From assembly GCA_022360575.1 (NCBI GenBank), contig JAKSCO010000182.1:1-36199 (forward strand): a stretch of 36,199 bases of DNA. The letters run 5' to 3'. The translations under genes and the position numbers were made by a program. Below, piece by piece: positions 16,100-25,306 of the stretch; the first letter of the stretch is position 1, and each line of letters begins with the position of its first letter. The DNA is from Bacteroidales bacterium. GTDB taxonomy: Bacteria; Bacteroidota; Bacteroidia; Bacteroidales; UBA12077. The notes under the pieces were generated by a model. The model was not told where the DNA came from and did no database searches. It saw only the letters and a list, made by a program, of their open reading frames with translations.

Positions 16100-16930
16100 T
16101 TATTCTTTTGTTTCTTCTTTAGCTTCTGCTTTTGTTTCTTCTTTAGCAGCAGGAGCTTCTTCTTTTGATTTACGAGCACTTGTCTTTTTTACATCTTTCT
16201 TAGCGCCTTTATCTTTAGAAGCTGCATCTTTTTCTTTCTCCATTTTTCTTTCGCTTAATCCCTCTTTTATAGCGTCAGTAATTTTATCAAGAATCAACGA
16301 AATTGATTTTGATGCATCATCATTAGCTGGGATAGGAAAGTCAATTGGAGATGGATCTGAGTTAGTATCAACAATACCAAATAATGGAATATTTAATCGT
16401 TGAGCTTCTCTAACTGCAATATGTTCTTTTGATACGTCAACAATAAACATAGCTGCAGGAAGTCTTGTCATATCGGCAATACTTCCTAACATCTTTTCTA
16501 GTTTTGCTCTTTGACGTGTAATTTGAAGTTTTTCTCTTTTTGCTAAGTTTTTGAATGTACCATCAACTTCCATTTTATCAATCGAAGCCATTTTCTTAAC
16601 AGCTCTTCTAATAGTTGGGAAGTTTGTTAACATTCCTCCAGGCCAACGTTCTGTAACGTATGGCATTTGAGTTGTTTTTACTTTTTCAGCAACAATTTCT
16701 TTAGCTTGTTTTTTAGTAGCTACAAATAAAATTTTGCGACCAGATTTAGCTATTTGTTTGATAGCATTACAAGCTTCTTCTAATTTTGCTTCTGTTTTTT
16801 GTAGGTCTATAATGTGAATACCATTACGTTCCATGAAGATATATGGAGCCATTGCGGGGTTCCATTTTCTTTTCAAGTGTCCGAAATGAACACCTGCTTC
16901 TAATAACTCATTAAAACTTGTTCTTGACAT
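16100..16930 (-). CDS. rpsB: Ribosomal protein uS2
   Basis: A 276-aa small-subunit protein. LLEAGVHFGHLKRKWNPAMAPYIF at the start, then GRKILFVATKKQAKEIV, ERWPGGMLTNF and VDTNSDPSPIDFPIPANDDA, are the conserved uS2 segments. The last approx. 45 residues form a low-complexity Lys/Glu/Ala tail ending in EETKE, beyond the core; such tails are seen in some Bacteroidota. It is separated from rpsI by 114 bp, long for this operon, and followed by tsf. Confidence 0.97.
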   Translation of the reverse strand: MSRTSFNELLEAGVHFGHLKRKWNPAMAPYIFMERNGIHIIDLQKTEAKLEEACNAIKQIAKSGRKILFVATKKQAKEIVAEKVKTTQMPYVTERWPGGMLTNFPTIRRAVKKMASIDKMEVDGTFKNLAKREKLQITRQRAKLEKMLGSIADMTRLPAAMFIVDVSKEHIAVREAQRLNIPLFGIVDTNSDPSPIDFPIPANDDASKSISLILDKITDAIKEGLSERKMEKEKDAASKDKGAKKDVKKTSARKSKEEAPAAKEETKAEAKEETKE

Positions 16931-17045
16931 TTAATTAATTTTTTAACGTTTACATTCTTTTGTCTAACCAATTGCCGAGTAGCTCCTTACAGGACGTCTC
17001 AACAATTTAGATACTAAACGGAATATTATCCAACAGAATATTATT
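16931..17045 (-). other. Long rpsI-rpsB spacer, possible rpsB leader
   Basis: At 114 bp this is by far the longest spacer in the operon. On the minus strand it contains AGACGTCCTGTAAGGAGC and ACTCGGCAATTGG, less AT-rich than normal spacers here and able to form small stems. It may carry a uS2-responsive leader or an internal promoter. I cannot fold it reliably by eye. Confidence 0.3.
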
Positions 17046-17432
17046 CTATCGTTTACTAAATTGAAACTTCTTGCGCGCTTTTGGTTGACCAGGTTTTTTA
17101 CGTTCTACTACTCTAGAGTCACGAGTAAGGAATCCTGCTTTCTTTAAAGCATCTCTATGCTCTGGATCTACTTCGATTAAGGCTCTTGATACACCTAATC
17201 TAATAGCTTCTGCTTGTCCTTTTATTCCTCCTCCGAAAATATTTACTTTTACATCAAAATTTCCGGCAACTTCTAATAAATTTAGAGGTTGTTTCGCTAC
17301 GTACTGAAGAGTTTCTGTAGGGAAAAATTCACTAACTTCACGATTATTAATTGTAAAATTTCCTTTCCCTTCGCTTAAATAAACCCGAGCAACAGCTGCT
17401 TTTCTTCTACCTAAAGTATTTATTACTTCCAT
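17046..17432 (-). CDS. rpsI: Ribosomal protein uS9
   Basis: A 128-aa small-subunit protein. It begins with the Bacteroidota form [19 protein letters not shown] and contains [19 protein letters not shown] and [20 protein letters not shown]. It ends FQFSKR, the conserved basic tail that reaches the decoding P site. It starts 5 bp after rplM, which matches the universal rplM-rpsI pair. Confidence 0.98.
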   Translation of the reverse strand: MEVINTLGRRKAAVARVYLSEGKGNFTINNREVSEFFPTETLQYVAKQPLNLLEVAGNFDVKVNIFGGGIKGQAEAIRLGVSRALIEVDPEHRDALKKAGFLTRDSRVVERKKPGQPKARKKFQFSKR

Positions 17433-17437
17433 GATAC

Positions 17438-17893
17438 TTATTTAATTGAGTTTAAATCTACTTTTTTGGGCTTTTGTGCGTCTTGACCATGCTCGCTACC
17501 TTCATAAACATAAAGGTTTTTAAATAATTGTCTACCAAGACGATTACCAGGCAACATACCTTTTACTGCTTTCTCGATAATTGCAATAGGTTTCTTCTCA
17601 AGCAATTTTGCTGGTGTAGTAATTTTTTGTCCTCCTGGATATCCTGAATGACTTACATATTTTTTCTCAGTCATTTTGTCTCCAGTTAATTTTACCTTAC
17701 TAGCATTAATAACAATAACATTATCTCCACAATCAACATGAGGAGTGAAAGAAGCTTTTTTCTTCCCTCTTAAAATCATTGCAACTTTTGAAGCTAGTCG
17801 GCCTAATACCTCGTCTTGCGCGTCAACAAGAATCCATTCTTTCTGAACGGTCGTTTTGTTTGCTGATACTGTTTTGTAACTTAATGTATCCAC
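17438..17893 (-). CDS. rplM: Ribosomal protein uL13 (GTG start)
   Basis: A 151-aa large-subunit protein. [45 protein letters not shown] and [14 protein letters not shown] are conserved uL13 segments. The start codon is GTG (rc of 17891-17893); the resulting [12 protein letters not shown] matches the usual N-terminus in this phylum, and AGGAG lies seven bases upstream, so the start is well supported. It is the first gene of the operon, with a promoter at 17959-17987. Confidence 0.96.
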   Translation of the reverse strand: MDTLSYKTVSANKTTVQKEWILVDAQDEVLGRLASKVAMILRGKKKASFTPHVDCGDNVIVINASKVKLTGDKMTEKKYVSHSGYPGGQKITTPAKLLEKKPIAIIEKAVKGMLPGNRLGRQLFKNLYVYEGSEHGQDAQKPKKVDLNSIK

Positions 17894-17958
17894 TTTTTGA
17901 CTCCTAACTTTTTAATTAATAACTAAATACATTATTGGTCTCTGTATTTTACGGATTG

Positions 17959-17987
17959 CAAAAATACAATTATTTTTTATAAATCAA
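17959..17987 (-). promoter_or_regulatory. Promoter of the rplM operon
   Basis: On the minus strand TTG (17985-17987), 18 nt, then TATTTTTG (17959-17966), matching TAnnTTTG. It lies 66 bp upstream of the GTG start. The rest of 17894-18190 is AT-rich and must also hold the promoter of the divergent gene at 18191, which I cannot pinpoint. Confidence 0.6.
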
Positions 17988-18190
17988 GAAATTTATAAAG
18001 TTTTTTATTGTTAATATATTGATCTACAAATTGTAGTTGTTTCTCTATTTTTTCATAGAAATTGCAAATAAACACAAATTATTGAAATTGAAAAGTTTTT
18101 ATTAAATTCTGAAAAATATAATGACTGAGGACTTTATAAGTTTAGCTTATTTTAATTAACCTTGCGTTTTTAGTATTTTAAAATGGTTTT

Positions 18191-19768
18191 ATGAATATAT
18201 TAGGACTTAAACAGAATCACGAGAAATTATATTATTATATTTTAATTCTTACAGCTATTTGCTTACCTGTCTCTAAGTTTGCTTTAAGTGTATCTATGAT
18301 TTTGTTAATTATAAATTTTTTATTTGAATTAGATTTTAGAAAAAAATTAGAAATACTAAAAAGGAATAAATCAATTGTAATTTTTTGTGGAGTATTTGCT
18401 ATTCATGTTTTATGGTTAATAAATTCTAAAGATTTCAAATATGCTTTTCATGATATTGGGAATAAAGCTATTCTTATTCTTTATCCTATAATTATAGGAA
18501 CATCTAAGTATTTATCTTTAAAAAAGATTAAAACTATTGTTTTATGGTTTTCAGCTTCGTTGTTGGTATCAACACTGATTAGTACTTATGTATTGTTAGG
18601 TTTTTCTAGTATTGATATTTCAGATATTCGAAATATTTCATTGTTTATGTCTCATATTCGAATGAGTTTATTAATTAATATGAGTTTATTTGCTTTATCC
18701 TACTTTTTCCTTTCCGCTGAGGTTAAATTAAGAAAGATCGAAATATATGTTTTCCCTATAGTTGTTATTTGGTTTATTGTCTTTTTGTTCTTATTAAAAT
18801 CTCTTACTGGCATAATAATTTTCTTAATTCTTTTATTTGGTAGTTTTTTGTATCTATCATTCAAGTTAGAGAATAGAATTTATCGTTTATTGTTTAAGTT
18901 TCTATTTATTGCAATTTTTTTATTTGTTAGTTTATTTCTTACTATTTCTATAAATAAATATTATAATATAGAAAATATAAATTTTTCTGAACTAGAAAAG
19001 TATACTCAATCAGGAAATAAATACCAACATTTTACGAGTGAATATCAGACTGATAATGGGCATTATACATGGGTTTATATTTCGGAGAAGGAATTAAAAA
19101 ACGAATGGCAAAGGAGAAGTAGATATAAATACGATGGCAAGGATGATAAAGGTCAAAATTTAAAAATTACCTTAATTAGATATTTAACATCTCGGGGGCT
19201 TAGAAAAGATTCTATAGGTGTTGCCTCATTAACAAATAAAGATATTAAAAATATAGAATCGGGTTTAGCAAATTATATTTATGAAGATAAGTATGCTGTA
19301 TATCCTTTATTGTATAAAGTTATATGGCAGATAGATATGTATATGAAAGGTCGTAGTCCTGCAGGGAATTCTGTTACACAACGATTCGAGTTTTTGAAAG
19401 CAGCTAAAGGGATTGTTGAGAATAATTTATTGCTTGGGGTTGGTACGGGAAATGTAAAAATAGCATTTGCAGTACAATATGAAACGATGAAAAGTGAGTT
19501 GCCTAAAGATAAACGTCTACGAGCACATAATCAGTATGTAACCTTTTTGTTAACATTTGGAATTTTTGGTTTTATTCTGTTGTTTTTTTGTATGCTTTAT
19601 CCTGTGGTAAGGCTCAAGGGATATGATAGTTATTTGTTTCTGGTTCTTATTTTAATTACCTTGTTATCATTTATAAACGAAGATACGTTAGAAACTCAAA
19701 TAGGTGTAACATTTTTTTCGTACTTTTATTCGCTATTTTTATTTAGGGAAACGAAATCTTTAAAATAG
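18191..19768 (+). CDS. O-antigen ligase-like (WaaL/Wzy_C) membrane protein
   Basis: A 525-aa polytopic membrane protein. About seven membrane segments fill residues 14-265, a large outside loop follows (about 270-410), then NLLLGVGTGN (about 417-426), the core of the Wzy_C/O-antigen ligase domain, and KRLRAHNQYVTFLLTFG with the conserved His, then two or three last helices. Enzymes of this family join glycans from undecaprenyl diphosphate to lipid A core, or polymerise them. The substrate here is unknown. Translation is very AT-rich, even against neighbours. It is followed after 8 bp by the guanine deaminase gene. Confidence 0.82.
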   Translation: MNILGLKQNHEKLYYYILILTAICLPVSKFALSVSMILLIINFLFELDFRKKLEILKRNKSIVIFCGVFAIHVLWLINSKDFKYAFHDIGNKAILILYPIIIGTSKYLSLKKIKTIVLWFSASLLVSTLISTYVLLGFSSIDISDIRNISLFMSHIRMSLLINMSLFALSYFFLSAEVKLRKIEIYVFPIVVIWFIVFLFLLKSLTGIIIFLILLFGSFLYLSFKLENRIYRLLFKFLFIAIFLFVSLFLTISINKYYNIENINFSELEKYTQSGNKYQHFTSEYQTDNGHYTWVYISEKELKNEWQRRSRYKYDGKDDKGQNLKITLIRYLTSRGLRKDSIGVASLTNKDIKNIESGLANYIYEDKYAVYPLLYKVIWQIDMYMKGRSPAGNSVTQRFEFLKAAKGIVENNLLLGVGTGNVKIAFAVQYETMKSELPKDKRLRAHNQYVTFLLTFGIFGFILLFFCMLYPVVRLKGYDSYLFLVLILITLLSFINEDTLETQIGVTFFSYFYSLFLFRETKSLK

Positions 19769-19776
19769 AAGAAATT

Positions 19777-20250
19777 ATGACTAAGGATATAGAGAGGTAT
19801 ATGAGGGAAGCTATTCAATTGTCTATTGATAATATTGACAATAATGGAGGCCCTTTTGGTGCAGTAATTGTAAAAGGTGGTAAAATTATAGCTAAGGGTG
19901 TAAATAGAGTGACAATGGATGTTGATCCAACAGCTCATGCAGAGGTAAATGCAATAAGAGAAGCATCAAAGGTGTTAGGAACATTCGATTTAGAAGGGTG
20001 TGAAATTTATTCTTCGTGCGAGCCTTGTCCAATGTGCTTAGGAGCGATATATTGGGCTCATCTAGATAAATTATATTTTGCCAATACTAAACAAGACGCA
20101 AAAGAAATTGAATTTGACGATTCTTTTATTTACGAAGAGATAGAACAACCTTTAGCTGATAGAAAAATTCCAACAAAACAAATCTTAAGAGAAGAAGCTT
20201 TAGAAGCTTTTAATAAGTGGAAAGAAAAAGAAGATAAAATAGAATATTAA
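19777..20250 (+). CDS. guaD: Guanine deaminase
   Basis: A 157-aa cytidine-deaminase-fold enzyme that turns guanine into xanthine. GGPFGAVIVKGGKII (24-38), TAHAEVNAIREASKVLG and SSCEPCPMCLGAIYWA are the family motifs; zinc is held by His54, Cys84 and Cys87, and Glu56 is the proton shuttle. DDSFIYEEIEQPLADRKIP and the final Glu-Tyr match the short bacterial guanine deaminase of Bacillus type, in which the C-terminus swaps between subunits, rather than the tRNA adenosine deaminase TadA. The stop codon shares one base with the start of the glycosylase gene. Confidence 0.88.
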   Translation: MTKDIERYMREAIQLSIDNIDNNGGPFGAVIVKGGKIIAKGVNRVTMDVDPTAHAEVNAIREASKVLGTFDLEGCEIYSSCEPCPMCLGAIYWAHLDKLYFANTKQDAKEIEFDDSFIYEEIEQPLADRKIPTKQILREEALEAFNKWKEKEDKIEY

Positions 20251-20765
20251 TGTTAAGGCTTTCTTCTGATTTTTTTACCAGAGATGTTCTTGATGTAGCT
20301 CCTGATTTGATTGGGAAAATTCTGGTACGAAAAGTAAAAAGTGAAATTCAGAAATTTATTATTACTGAAACAGAAGCATATCGGGGACGTGAAGATTTAG
20401 CTTGTCATGCTAGCAAAGGATTAACTCCCCGAACTGAAGTAATGTTTCGAGAAGGTGGTGTTGTTTATGTCTATCTTATTTATGGTATGTACTGGATGTT
20501 GAATTTCGTAACAGAAAAAGAAGGAAATCCTCAAGCGGTTTTAATTCGAGGGATCGAAAATTATAATGGTCCTGGAAAACTAACTAAGTTTCTTGGTATT
20601 GACAAATCATTTTATGGCGAGGATTTATCAATATCAGATCGAATATGGATAGAAGAAGGTACATCGAAAATTAATTACAAAACAACGCCAAGGATTGGGA
20701 TTGACTATGCAGGAGAACCTTGGAAGAACAAGCCGTGGAGATATGTATTAACGTCTATTAAGTAA
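20250..20765 (+). CDS. 3-methyladenine DNA glycosylase (AAG/MPG family)
   Basis: A 171-aa base-excision repair enzyme of the alkyladenine glycosylase fold. TETEAYRG contains the catalytic Glu42, Tyr44 follows, and His53 stands 11 residues after the Glu exactly as in the human enzyme. TPRTEVMFREGGVVYVYLIYGMY holds the base-flipping Tyr region, and AVLIRG and GPGKLTKFLGI follow. The protein is a little short because the loop between AVLIRG and GPGKL is nearly absent. It removes alkylated purines and hypoxanthine. The ATG overlaps the guaD stop by one base, so both are translated from one mRNA. Its end overlaps the convergent gene by 18 bp. Confidence 0.92.
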   Translation: MLRLSSDFFTRDVLDVAPDLIGKILVRKVKSEIQKFIITETEAYRGREDLACHASKGLTPRTEVMFREGGVVYVYLIYGMYWMLNFVTEKEGNPQAVLIRGIENYNGPGKLTKFLGIDKSFYGEDLSISDRIWIEEGTSKINYKTTPRIGIDYAGEPWKNKPWRYVLTSIK

Positions 20766-21878
20766 GAATTTCCCATCAAAATTTACTAAGAAACTCCATG
20801 AATATTCATAATCTTTCTCGTATAAATCAAAATACGAATCAAACCGAAGACCAAGGTATATTCCTTTACTTACTTCTTTTTTGTAGCTTATTTTATTACT
20901 AATAGTTGCTCTGTAAGGTTTTTTAACAAAGAAATTGGTTCGCGAGCAAGATTCAAACATTGGATTTCCTATTGGAGCTATCCAATTGTGTCCATACCAA
21001 TAACCAAATAAAATATCAAATGACTTATTAAATACTTCTAACATGCCATAGTAGCCATTTCCCGAATCGAATTTTTGTTGTTTTGTTGGTGATAAATCAA
21101 AATAATTCAACCAATATGAAGAAATCCTAATACTATTAAAAAGTTTGGTGTTTATTTTTCTACGAAAAGATAATCCAATTGCATTGTTATATATGGTTGC
21201 CATAGGTTTTTTGCAATCATTTATCTGTCCTCCTTCGTGGCGAAATAGATTCTGAAAAGGAACCGAAAGAGAGTATTTTTCATTTTTCATAATATTAAAT
21301 AGAGAAGATAAACCAACATTGAACTTTTCTTGAAAAGGGTCATCCTGAAAAATCTGAAACTCCCAATCAAGCCATAAGTCAGCAGTAAATTTATTTCCAT
21401 TCCATAAAAATTGAACCCCATTTTCTACTTGATTATAAAGATATCTTTCGAAATCAAATAAAGGGTCTATTAACTTATGATTTACAGTTCCGTTAATTGT
21501 TCCTAAAATAAAATCTAGTTTAGGAGTAATTTTGTATTGAAATGAAAAGACTAGAGGAACATTAAGTGTATCTATGCTGTAATAAAATAATACATTGATT
21601 CCGGTTGTGAGTTTTATCTTAGAGTTAGGATAGTATAATAGCATAGGTTTTAAGTTAAAGCCCAATAAGGTATAGCCTTTGACAATATCTCCAAAAAACT
21701 CATTATTTCGTATAAACGTATTGCTTTCGACTTCGAAAAATAACTTAGATGAATCTGATTCTGTAATTTGAATATTAGAAAACAAGTGTTTATCGAAAGT
21801 TTGAGCAATATTATTTTTAGGAATCAATATTAAAACTAATATTGAAGATATATGTAAATATTTTCTTAATAAGATCAT
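20748..21878 (-). CDS. Putative outer-membrane beta-barrel protein
   Basis: I take the start at the ATG at 21876-21878, because MILLRKYLHISSILVLILIPKNNIAQ is a good signal peptide; an upstream ATG at 21908 would add ten residues. The mature part (about 350 aa) is rich in aromatic residues in alternating strands such as KLFFEVESNTFI and LSVPFQNLFRHEGG, and ends in FDGKFLLNRR. This suggests a transmembrane beta-barrel, possibly a DUF-type relative of phospholipase A or heparin-binding porins; no catalytic motif is seen. GGQINDCKKPMATIYNNAIGL is a striking loop. Its 3' end overlaps the glycosylase gene by 18 bp on the opposite strand. Confidence 0.72.
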   Translation of the reverse strand: MILLRKYLHISSILVLILIPKNNIAQTFDKHLFSNIQITESDSSKLFFEVESNTFIRNNEFFGDIVKGYTLLGFNLKPMLLYYPNSKIKLTTGINVLFYYSIDTLNVPLVFSFQYKITPKLDFILGTINGTVNHKLIDPLFDFERYLYNQVENGVQFLWNGNKFTADLWLDWEFQIFQDDPFQEKFNVGLSSLFNIMKNEKYSLSVPFQNLFRHEGGQINDCKKPMATIYNNAIGLSFRRKINTKLFNSIRISSYWLNYFDLSPTKQQKFDSGNGYYGMLEVFNKSFDILFGYWYGHNWIAPIGNPMFESCSRTNFFVKKPYRATISNKISYKKEVSKGIYLGLRFDSYFDLYEKDYEYSWSFLVNFDGKFLLNRR

Positions 21879-22020
21879 TAAATTATTCCCCCAATGCATA
21901 AAATACATTATTTTAATCTTTTAATCAAACTAACATCTGATAATAAATTACTTTTTATAATTTATATGAATTGTGTTAACTTAGAGCATTAAATTTTTAT
22001 AAAAATAATTTTCAAATATA

Positions 22021-25000
22021 ATGAGAACATACCGATTTTATAACAATATAATAGGATGGATTACATTTTTTATAGCAGCTATAGTTTACTTGTTAACAAT
22101 AGAACCAAGTGTAAGCTTTTGGGATTGTGGGGAATTTATAGCTTCAGCTTATCGTTTAGAAGTTGGTCATCCCCCTGGAGCTCCATTTTTTATGATATTA
22201 GGTCGGTTTTTTACATTATTTGGTGGAGGTGCTGAGAATGCGGCCAAAATGGTTAATGTTTTGTCGGCATTAGCAAGTGCTTTTACAATTTTGTTTTTAT
22301 TTTGGACAATAACACATTTTGCTAGAAAAATAATAATTAAAGATAATGATTATTCGACAGGAAATATATTAACAATAATAGGGAGTGGTTTTGTTGGTGC
22401 TTTAGCTTATACTTTTACCGATTCGTTTTGGTTTTCTGCGGTTGAGGCTGAGGTATATGCAACATCATCATTCTTTACTGCTATCGTTTTTTGGGCGATA
22501 TTAAAATGGGAAAATGAATCGGAAAAGAAATACGCTAATCGCTGGATTATTCTTATAGCCTATTTAATGGGGCTTTCAATAGGAGTTCACTTGTTAAATT
22601 TACTAGCAATACCAGCCATTGTTTTTGTCTATTATTTTAAGAACTATCCTATAAATCGTAAGGGAGTTTTAAAGACATTAGTGCTTTCAGCTATTTTGTT
22701 AGGAGGTATAATGTATGTAATAATCCCCGGAACGGTAAGAGTTGGTTGGTGGTTTGATTTGCTTTTTGTTAATGGATTTGGATTACCATACAATTCGGGT
22801 TTGTTATTCTATATCTCTTTATTAATTGTTTTAATTGTATATGGTTTACGATATAGTTATAAAAAATCAAAACCTATATTAAATACAATAATATTAGGTA
22901 TTACTGTAATCTTAGTAGGATATTCGTCTTTTGCAATTATTGTTATTCGTTCTGTAGCAGATACACCTATGGATCAAAACAATCCTGACAATGCTTATGA
23001 TCTTTTATATTATTTAAATAGAGAACAATATGGAGATCGACCGTTGTTGTATGGGCAATGTTTTGACGCTCCAAGGATAAAAAACAAACAAACATCCCCA
23101 GTTTATATAAAGAAAGATGGGAAATATATTATCGCAGATTATAAACTAAAAGTAGAATTTGATTCTCGCTTCGAGTCATTATTCCCTCGTATGTATAGTA
23201 GCGAAAAACATCATATAAAAGAATATAAGCAGTGGATAGATTTTACTGGAAAAGAAAAAACAATAAAAAATATAAGAGGAAAAACAGAAAAAAAAATAAA
23301 TCCTACCTTAATAGATAACTTAGAATTTTTCGTGAAGTACCAGTTAGGACACATGTATTTTCGATATTTTATGTGGAATTTTGCTGGACGGCAAAATGAT
23401 ATTCAAGGACATGGGAATGTTGTTAAAGGGAATTGGCTTTGTGGAATCCCTTTTATTGACAATGCTCGTTTAGGCGATCAGGATAAAATTCCTGAGCATA
23501 TGAAAAAGAATCCTGCACGAAATACATATTATTTATTACCTCTTATTTTAGGATTAATTGGATTGATCTTTCAATATAATAGGAATAAGACTGATTTCAC
23601 CATTGTTTTTATGTTATTTATCCTTACCGGAATAGCTATTGTAGTATACCTGAATCAATATCCAATACAGCCTCGCGAGCGTGATTATGCTTATGTTGGA
23701 TCGTTCTATGCTTTTGCAATTTGGATTGGTCTAGGAGTTGCTTTATTAACAGATTTATTAAATAAAATAATAAATAAACCTCTTTCGGCATCAATTGCTA
23801 CAACTGTTACTCTACTTCTTGTTCCGGGAATTCTTGCTGCCGAGAATTGGGATGACCATGATCGTTCGGGGAGGTATACAGCTCGCGATTTAGCATATAA
23901 TTATTTAAATTCATGTAGCCCCAATGCCATCCTTTTTACAAATGGCGATAATGATACTTTCCCTCTGTGGTATGCTCAAGAAGTAGAAAGAATAAGAACA
24001 GATATTAAGGTCTGTAATTTAAGTTATTTAAGAGCTTCTTGGTATATCGAGCAATTAAGCCGAAAATCATATGAGGCAGAGCCTATGCCATTTTCTTTAA
24101 CTCGCGATAAAGTACATAAAGGCAATAGAGATGTTGTGCCTTTAATTGAACGAGTAGGGAAGCATGTTGATGTGAAAAATGTAATCAATTTTGTAGCAAG
24201 CGATGATGATAAAACAAAAATTAACTCACTGTTTATTGCTAATGAGAGAATAAATTATATTCCTACCAAGCAATTTATGCTTAAAGTAAATAAAGATGAT
24301 ATTCTGAAAAAGGGAATGATAAGTCAAAAATATGCAAACCGAATTTTAGATACAATGAAATGGAATTTAGGACAACCTTATTTGTATAAAGATGGTTTGA
24401 TGTTGTTAGATTTATTAAGTACTAATAATTGGAATCAACCTATTTATTGGGCCACTACAGTAGCTTCGTCAAAATATTTTAATCTTAGCAAGTTTTTTAA
24501 AATAGATGGGTTGGCATATCAGTTAGTTCCTTTTAATACGAAAGGAAGACGAGGATATGTTGGAGAGGTGGATGCTGATATAATGTATGATAATTTGATT
24601 CATAAATTTAAATGGGAAGGAATCGAAGGAAACAATATTTATCTTGACGAAAATAATATACGAATGTTTTCGAACCTTCGGAGTAGTTTTGGTTTGTTGG
24701 CCGATAAGTTAATCGACGAAAATAAAGTTGATTCGGCTTTGTTTGTATTAGATAGATGTATGCAATTATTCCCTGATGAAAAGGTTCCGTTTAATAATAC
24801 ATTGCTTGTAGTAATTTCGGCATATTATCGTGCAGGAGCTATCGAAAAAGCGAATACTCTTGTTAATCAGATAATGTTAAAAACGAATGCCGAATTGGAT
24901 TACTATTTTGGCTTAAAGCCCGAACATAAAGTAAGCTACAAAGAATTGTCAATGGAGATACAAATGGATTTGTATATATTGAGAGAGATATTTCAGATAA

Positions 25001-25080
25001 CTCGAACTTTTGAGCAAAAAGAAATAAATTCGATAATAGAGCAAAGCTTTAGAAAATACATAAAATTGTATCGTAGTTAA
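22021..25080 (+). CDS. DUF2723 large membrane protein, GT-C glycosyltransferase-like
   Basis: A 1019-aa protein with an N-terminal DUF2723 domain, a family found mostly in Bacteroidota and related to protein O-mannosyltransferases. Residues 10-30 form the first helix; the following loop EPSVSFWDCGEFIASAYRLEVGHPPGAP is the signature, with the Asp/Glu pair expected at the active site. About 12 membrane segments extend to residue 600 (RERDYAYVGSFYAFAIW near 560). A soluble C-terminal part (about 620-1019) starts with FTNGDNDTFPLWYAQEV, and ends in TPR-like helices. It likely moves a sugar from a polyprenyl carrier to an exported acceptor; the acceptor is unknown. It is monocistronic and followed by a hairpin. 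Confidence 0.88.
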   Translation: MRTYRFYNNIIGWITFFIAAIVYLLTIEPSVSFWDCGEFIASAYRLEVGHPPGAPFFMILGRFFTLFGGGAENAAKMVNVLSALASAFTILFLFWTITHFARKIIIKDNDYSTGNILTIIGSGFVGALAYTFTDSFWFSAVEAEVYATSSFFTAIVFWAILKWENESEKKYANRWIILIAYLMGLSIGVHLLNLLAIPAIVFVYYFKNYPINRKGVLKTLVLSAILLGGIMYVIIPGTVRVGWWFDLLFVNGFGLPYNSGLLFYISLLIVLIVYGLRYSYKKSKPILNTIILGITVILVGYSSFAIIVIRSVADTPMDQNNPDNAYDLLYYLNREQYGDRPLLYGQCFDAPRIKNKQTSPVYIKKDGKYIIADYKLKVEFDSRFESLFPRMYSSEKHHIKEYKQWIDFTGKEKTIKNIRGKTEKKINPTLIDNLEFFVKYQLGHMYFRYFMWNFAGRQNDIQGHGNVVKGNWLCGIPFIDNARLGDQDKIPEHMKKNPARNTYYLLPLILGLIGLIFQYNRNKTDFTIVFMLFILTGIAIVVYLNQYPIQPRERDYAYVGSFYAFAIWIGLGVALLTDLLNKIINKPLSASIATTVTLLLVPGILAAENWDDHDRSGRYTARDLAYNYLNSCSPNAILFTNGDNDTFPLWYAQEVERIRTDIKVCNLSYLRASWYIEQLSRKSYEAEPMPFSLTRDKVHKGNRDVVPLIERVGKHVDVKNVINFVASDDDKTKINSLFIANERINYIPTKQFMLKVNKDDILKKGMISQKYANRILDTMKWNLGQPYLYKDGLMLLDLLSTNNWNQPIYWATTVASSKYFNLSKFFKIDGLAYQLVPFNTKGRRGYVGEVDADIMYDNLIHKFKWEGIEGNNIYLDENNIRMFSNLRSSFGLLADKLIDENKVDSALFVLDRCMQLFPDEKVPFNNTLLVVISAYYRAGAIEKANTLVNQIMLKTNAELDYYFGLKPEHKVSYKELSMEIQMDLYILREIFQITRTFEQKEINSIIEQSFRKYIKLYRS

Positions 25081-25176
25081 TATGTATAGAGCATATTGTA
25101 TTAAAAATATTTAGTACTATTTGGAATTTTCCAAATAAAAGAAAATGATTGTTTTTGACTTTTAAAGACGCTTCGG

Positions 25177-25199
25177 AACCCAAGGTTGTACCTTGGGTT
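25177..25199 (+). terminator. Perfect hairpin after the DUF2723 gene
   Basis: AACCCAAGGT and ACCTTGGGTT form a 10-bp stem with a 3-nt loop, followed by TTGTCTATTTT. It is about 97 bp past the stop codon. It is also the insert of a repeat unit (AAAGAC before, GTCT after, then TTTTGGTATTAT), so it may be both terminator and repeat. The gene-free stretch 25081-25448 holds this hairpin, two repeat motifs and a transposase remnant. Confidence 0.65.
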
Positions 25200-25206
25200 T
25201 TGTCTA

Positions 25207-25219
25207 TTTTGGTATTATC
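25207..25219 (+). repeat. Copy of the TTTTGGTATTAT motif
   Basis: TTTTGGTATTATC, matching the motif at 1316-1328, 1486-1498 and 35833-35845. It directly follows the hairpin at 25177-25199, the same hairpin-then-motif order seen at 35780-35845. Confidence 0.55.
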
Positions 25220-25267
25220 ATCTGTTTTGCTTATTTATAGAAACGTTTCGGTTAACCAAGCAAACGA

Positions 25268-25306
25268 ATAGGTAAATACCAAAAGAACATTAAAATGAGT
25301 AATAAA
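25268..25306 (-). repeat. Inverted copy of the 1290-1330 repeat
   Basis: Read on the minus strand, TTTTTATTACTCATTTTA then ATGTTCTTTTGGTATT matches 1291-1325 with about two mismatches in some 32 bp. It runs into the start of the transposase remnant on the plus strand. Confidence 0.7.

Noticed and set aside
16095..16403. 102-codon plus-strand frame opposite rpsB
   Set aside because: Antisense shadow of the Lys/Glu-rich rpsB tail; composition (Ser/Phe-rich) follows from that.
19777..20250. tRNA adenosine deaminase (TadA) as identity of the deaminase
   Set aside because: The GGPFGAV start, DDSFIYEEI segment and the Tyr-ending tail fit guanine deaminase better.
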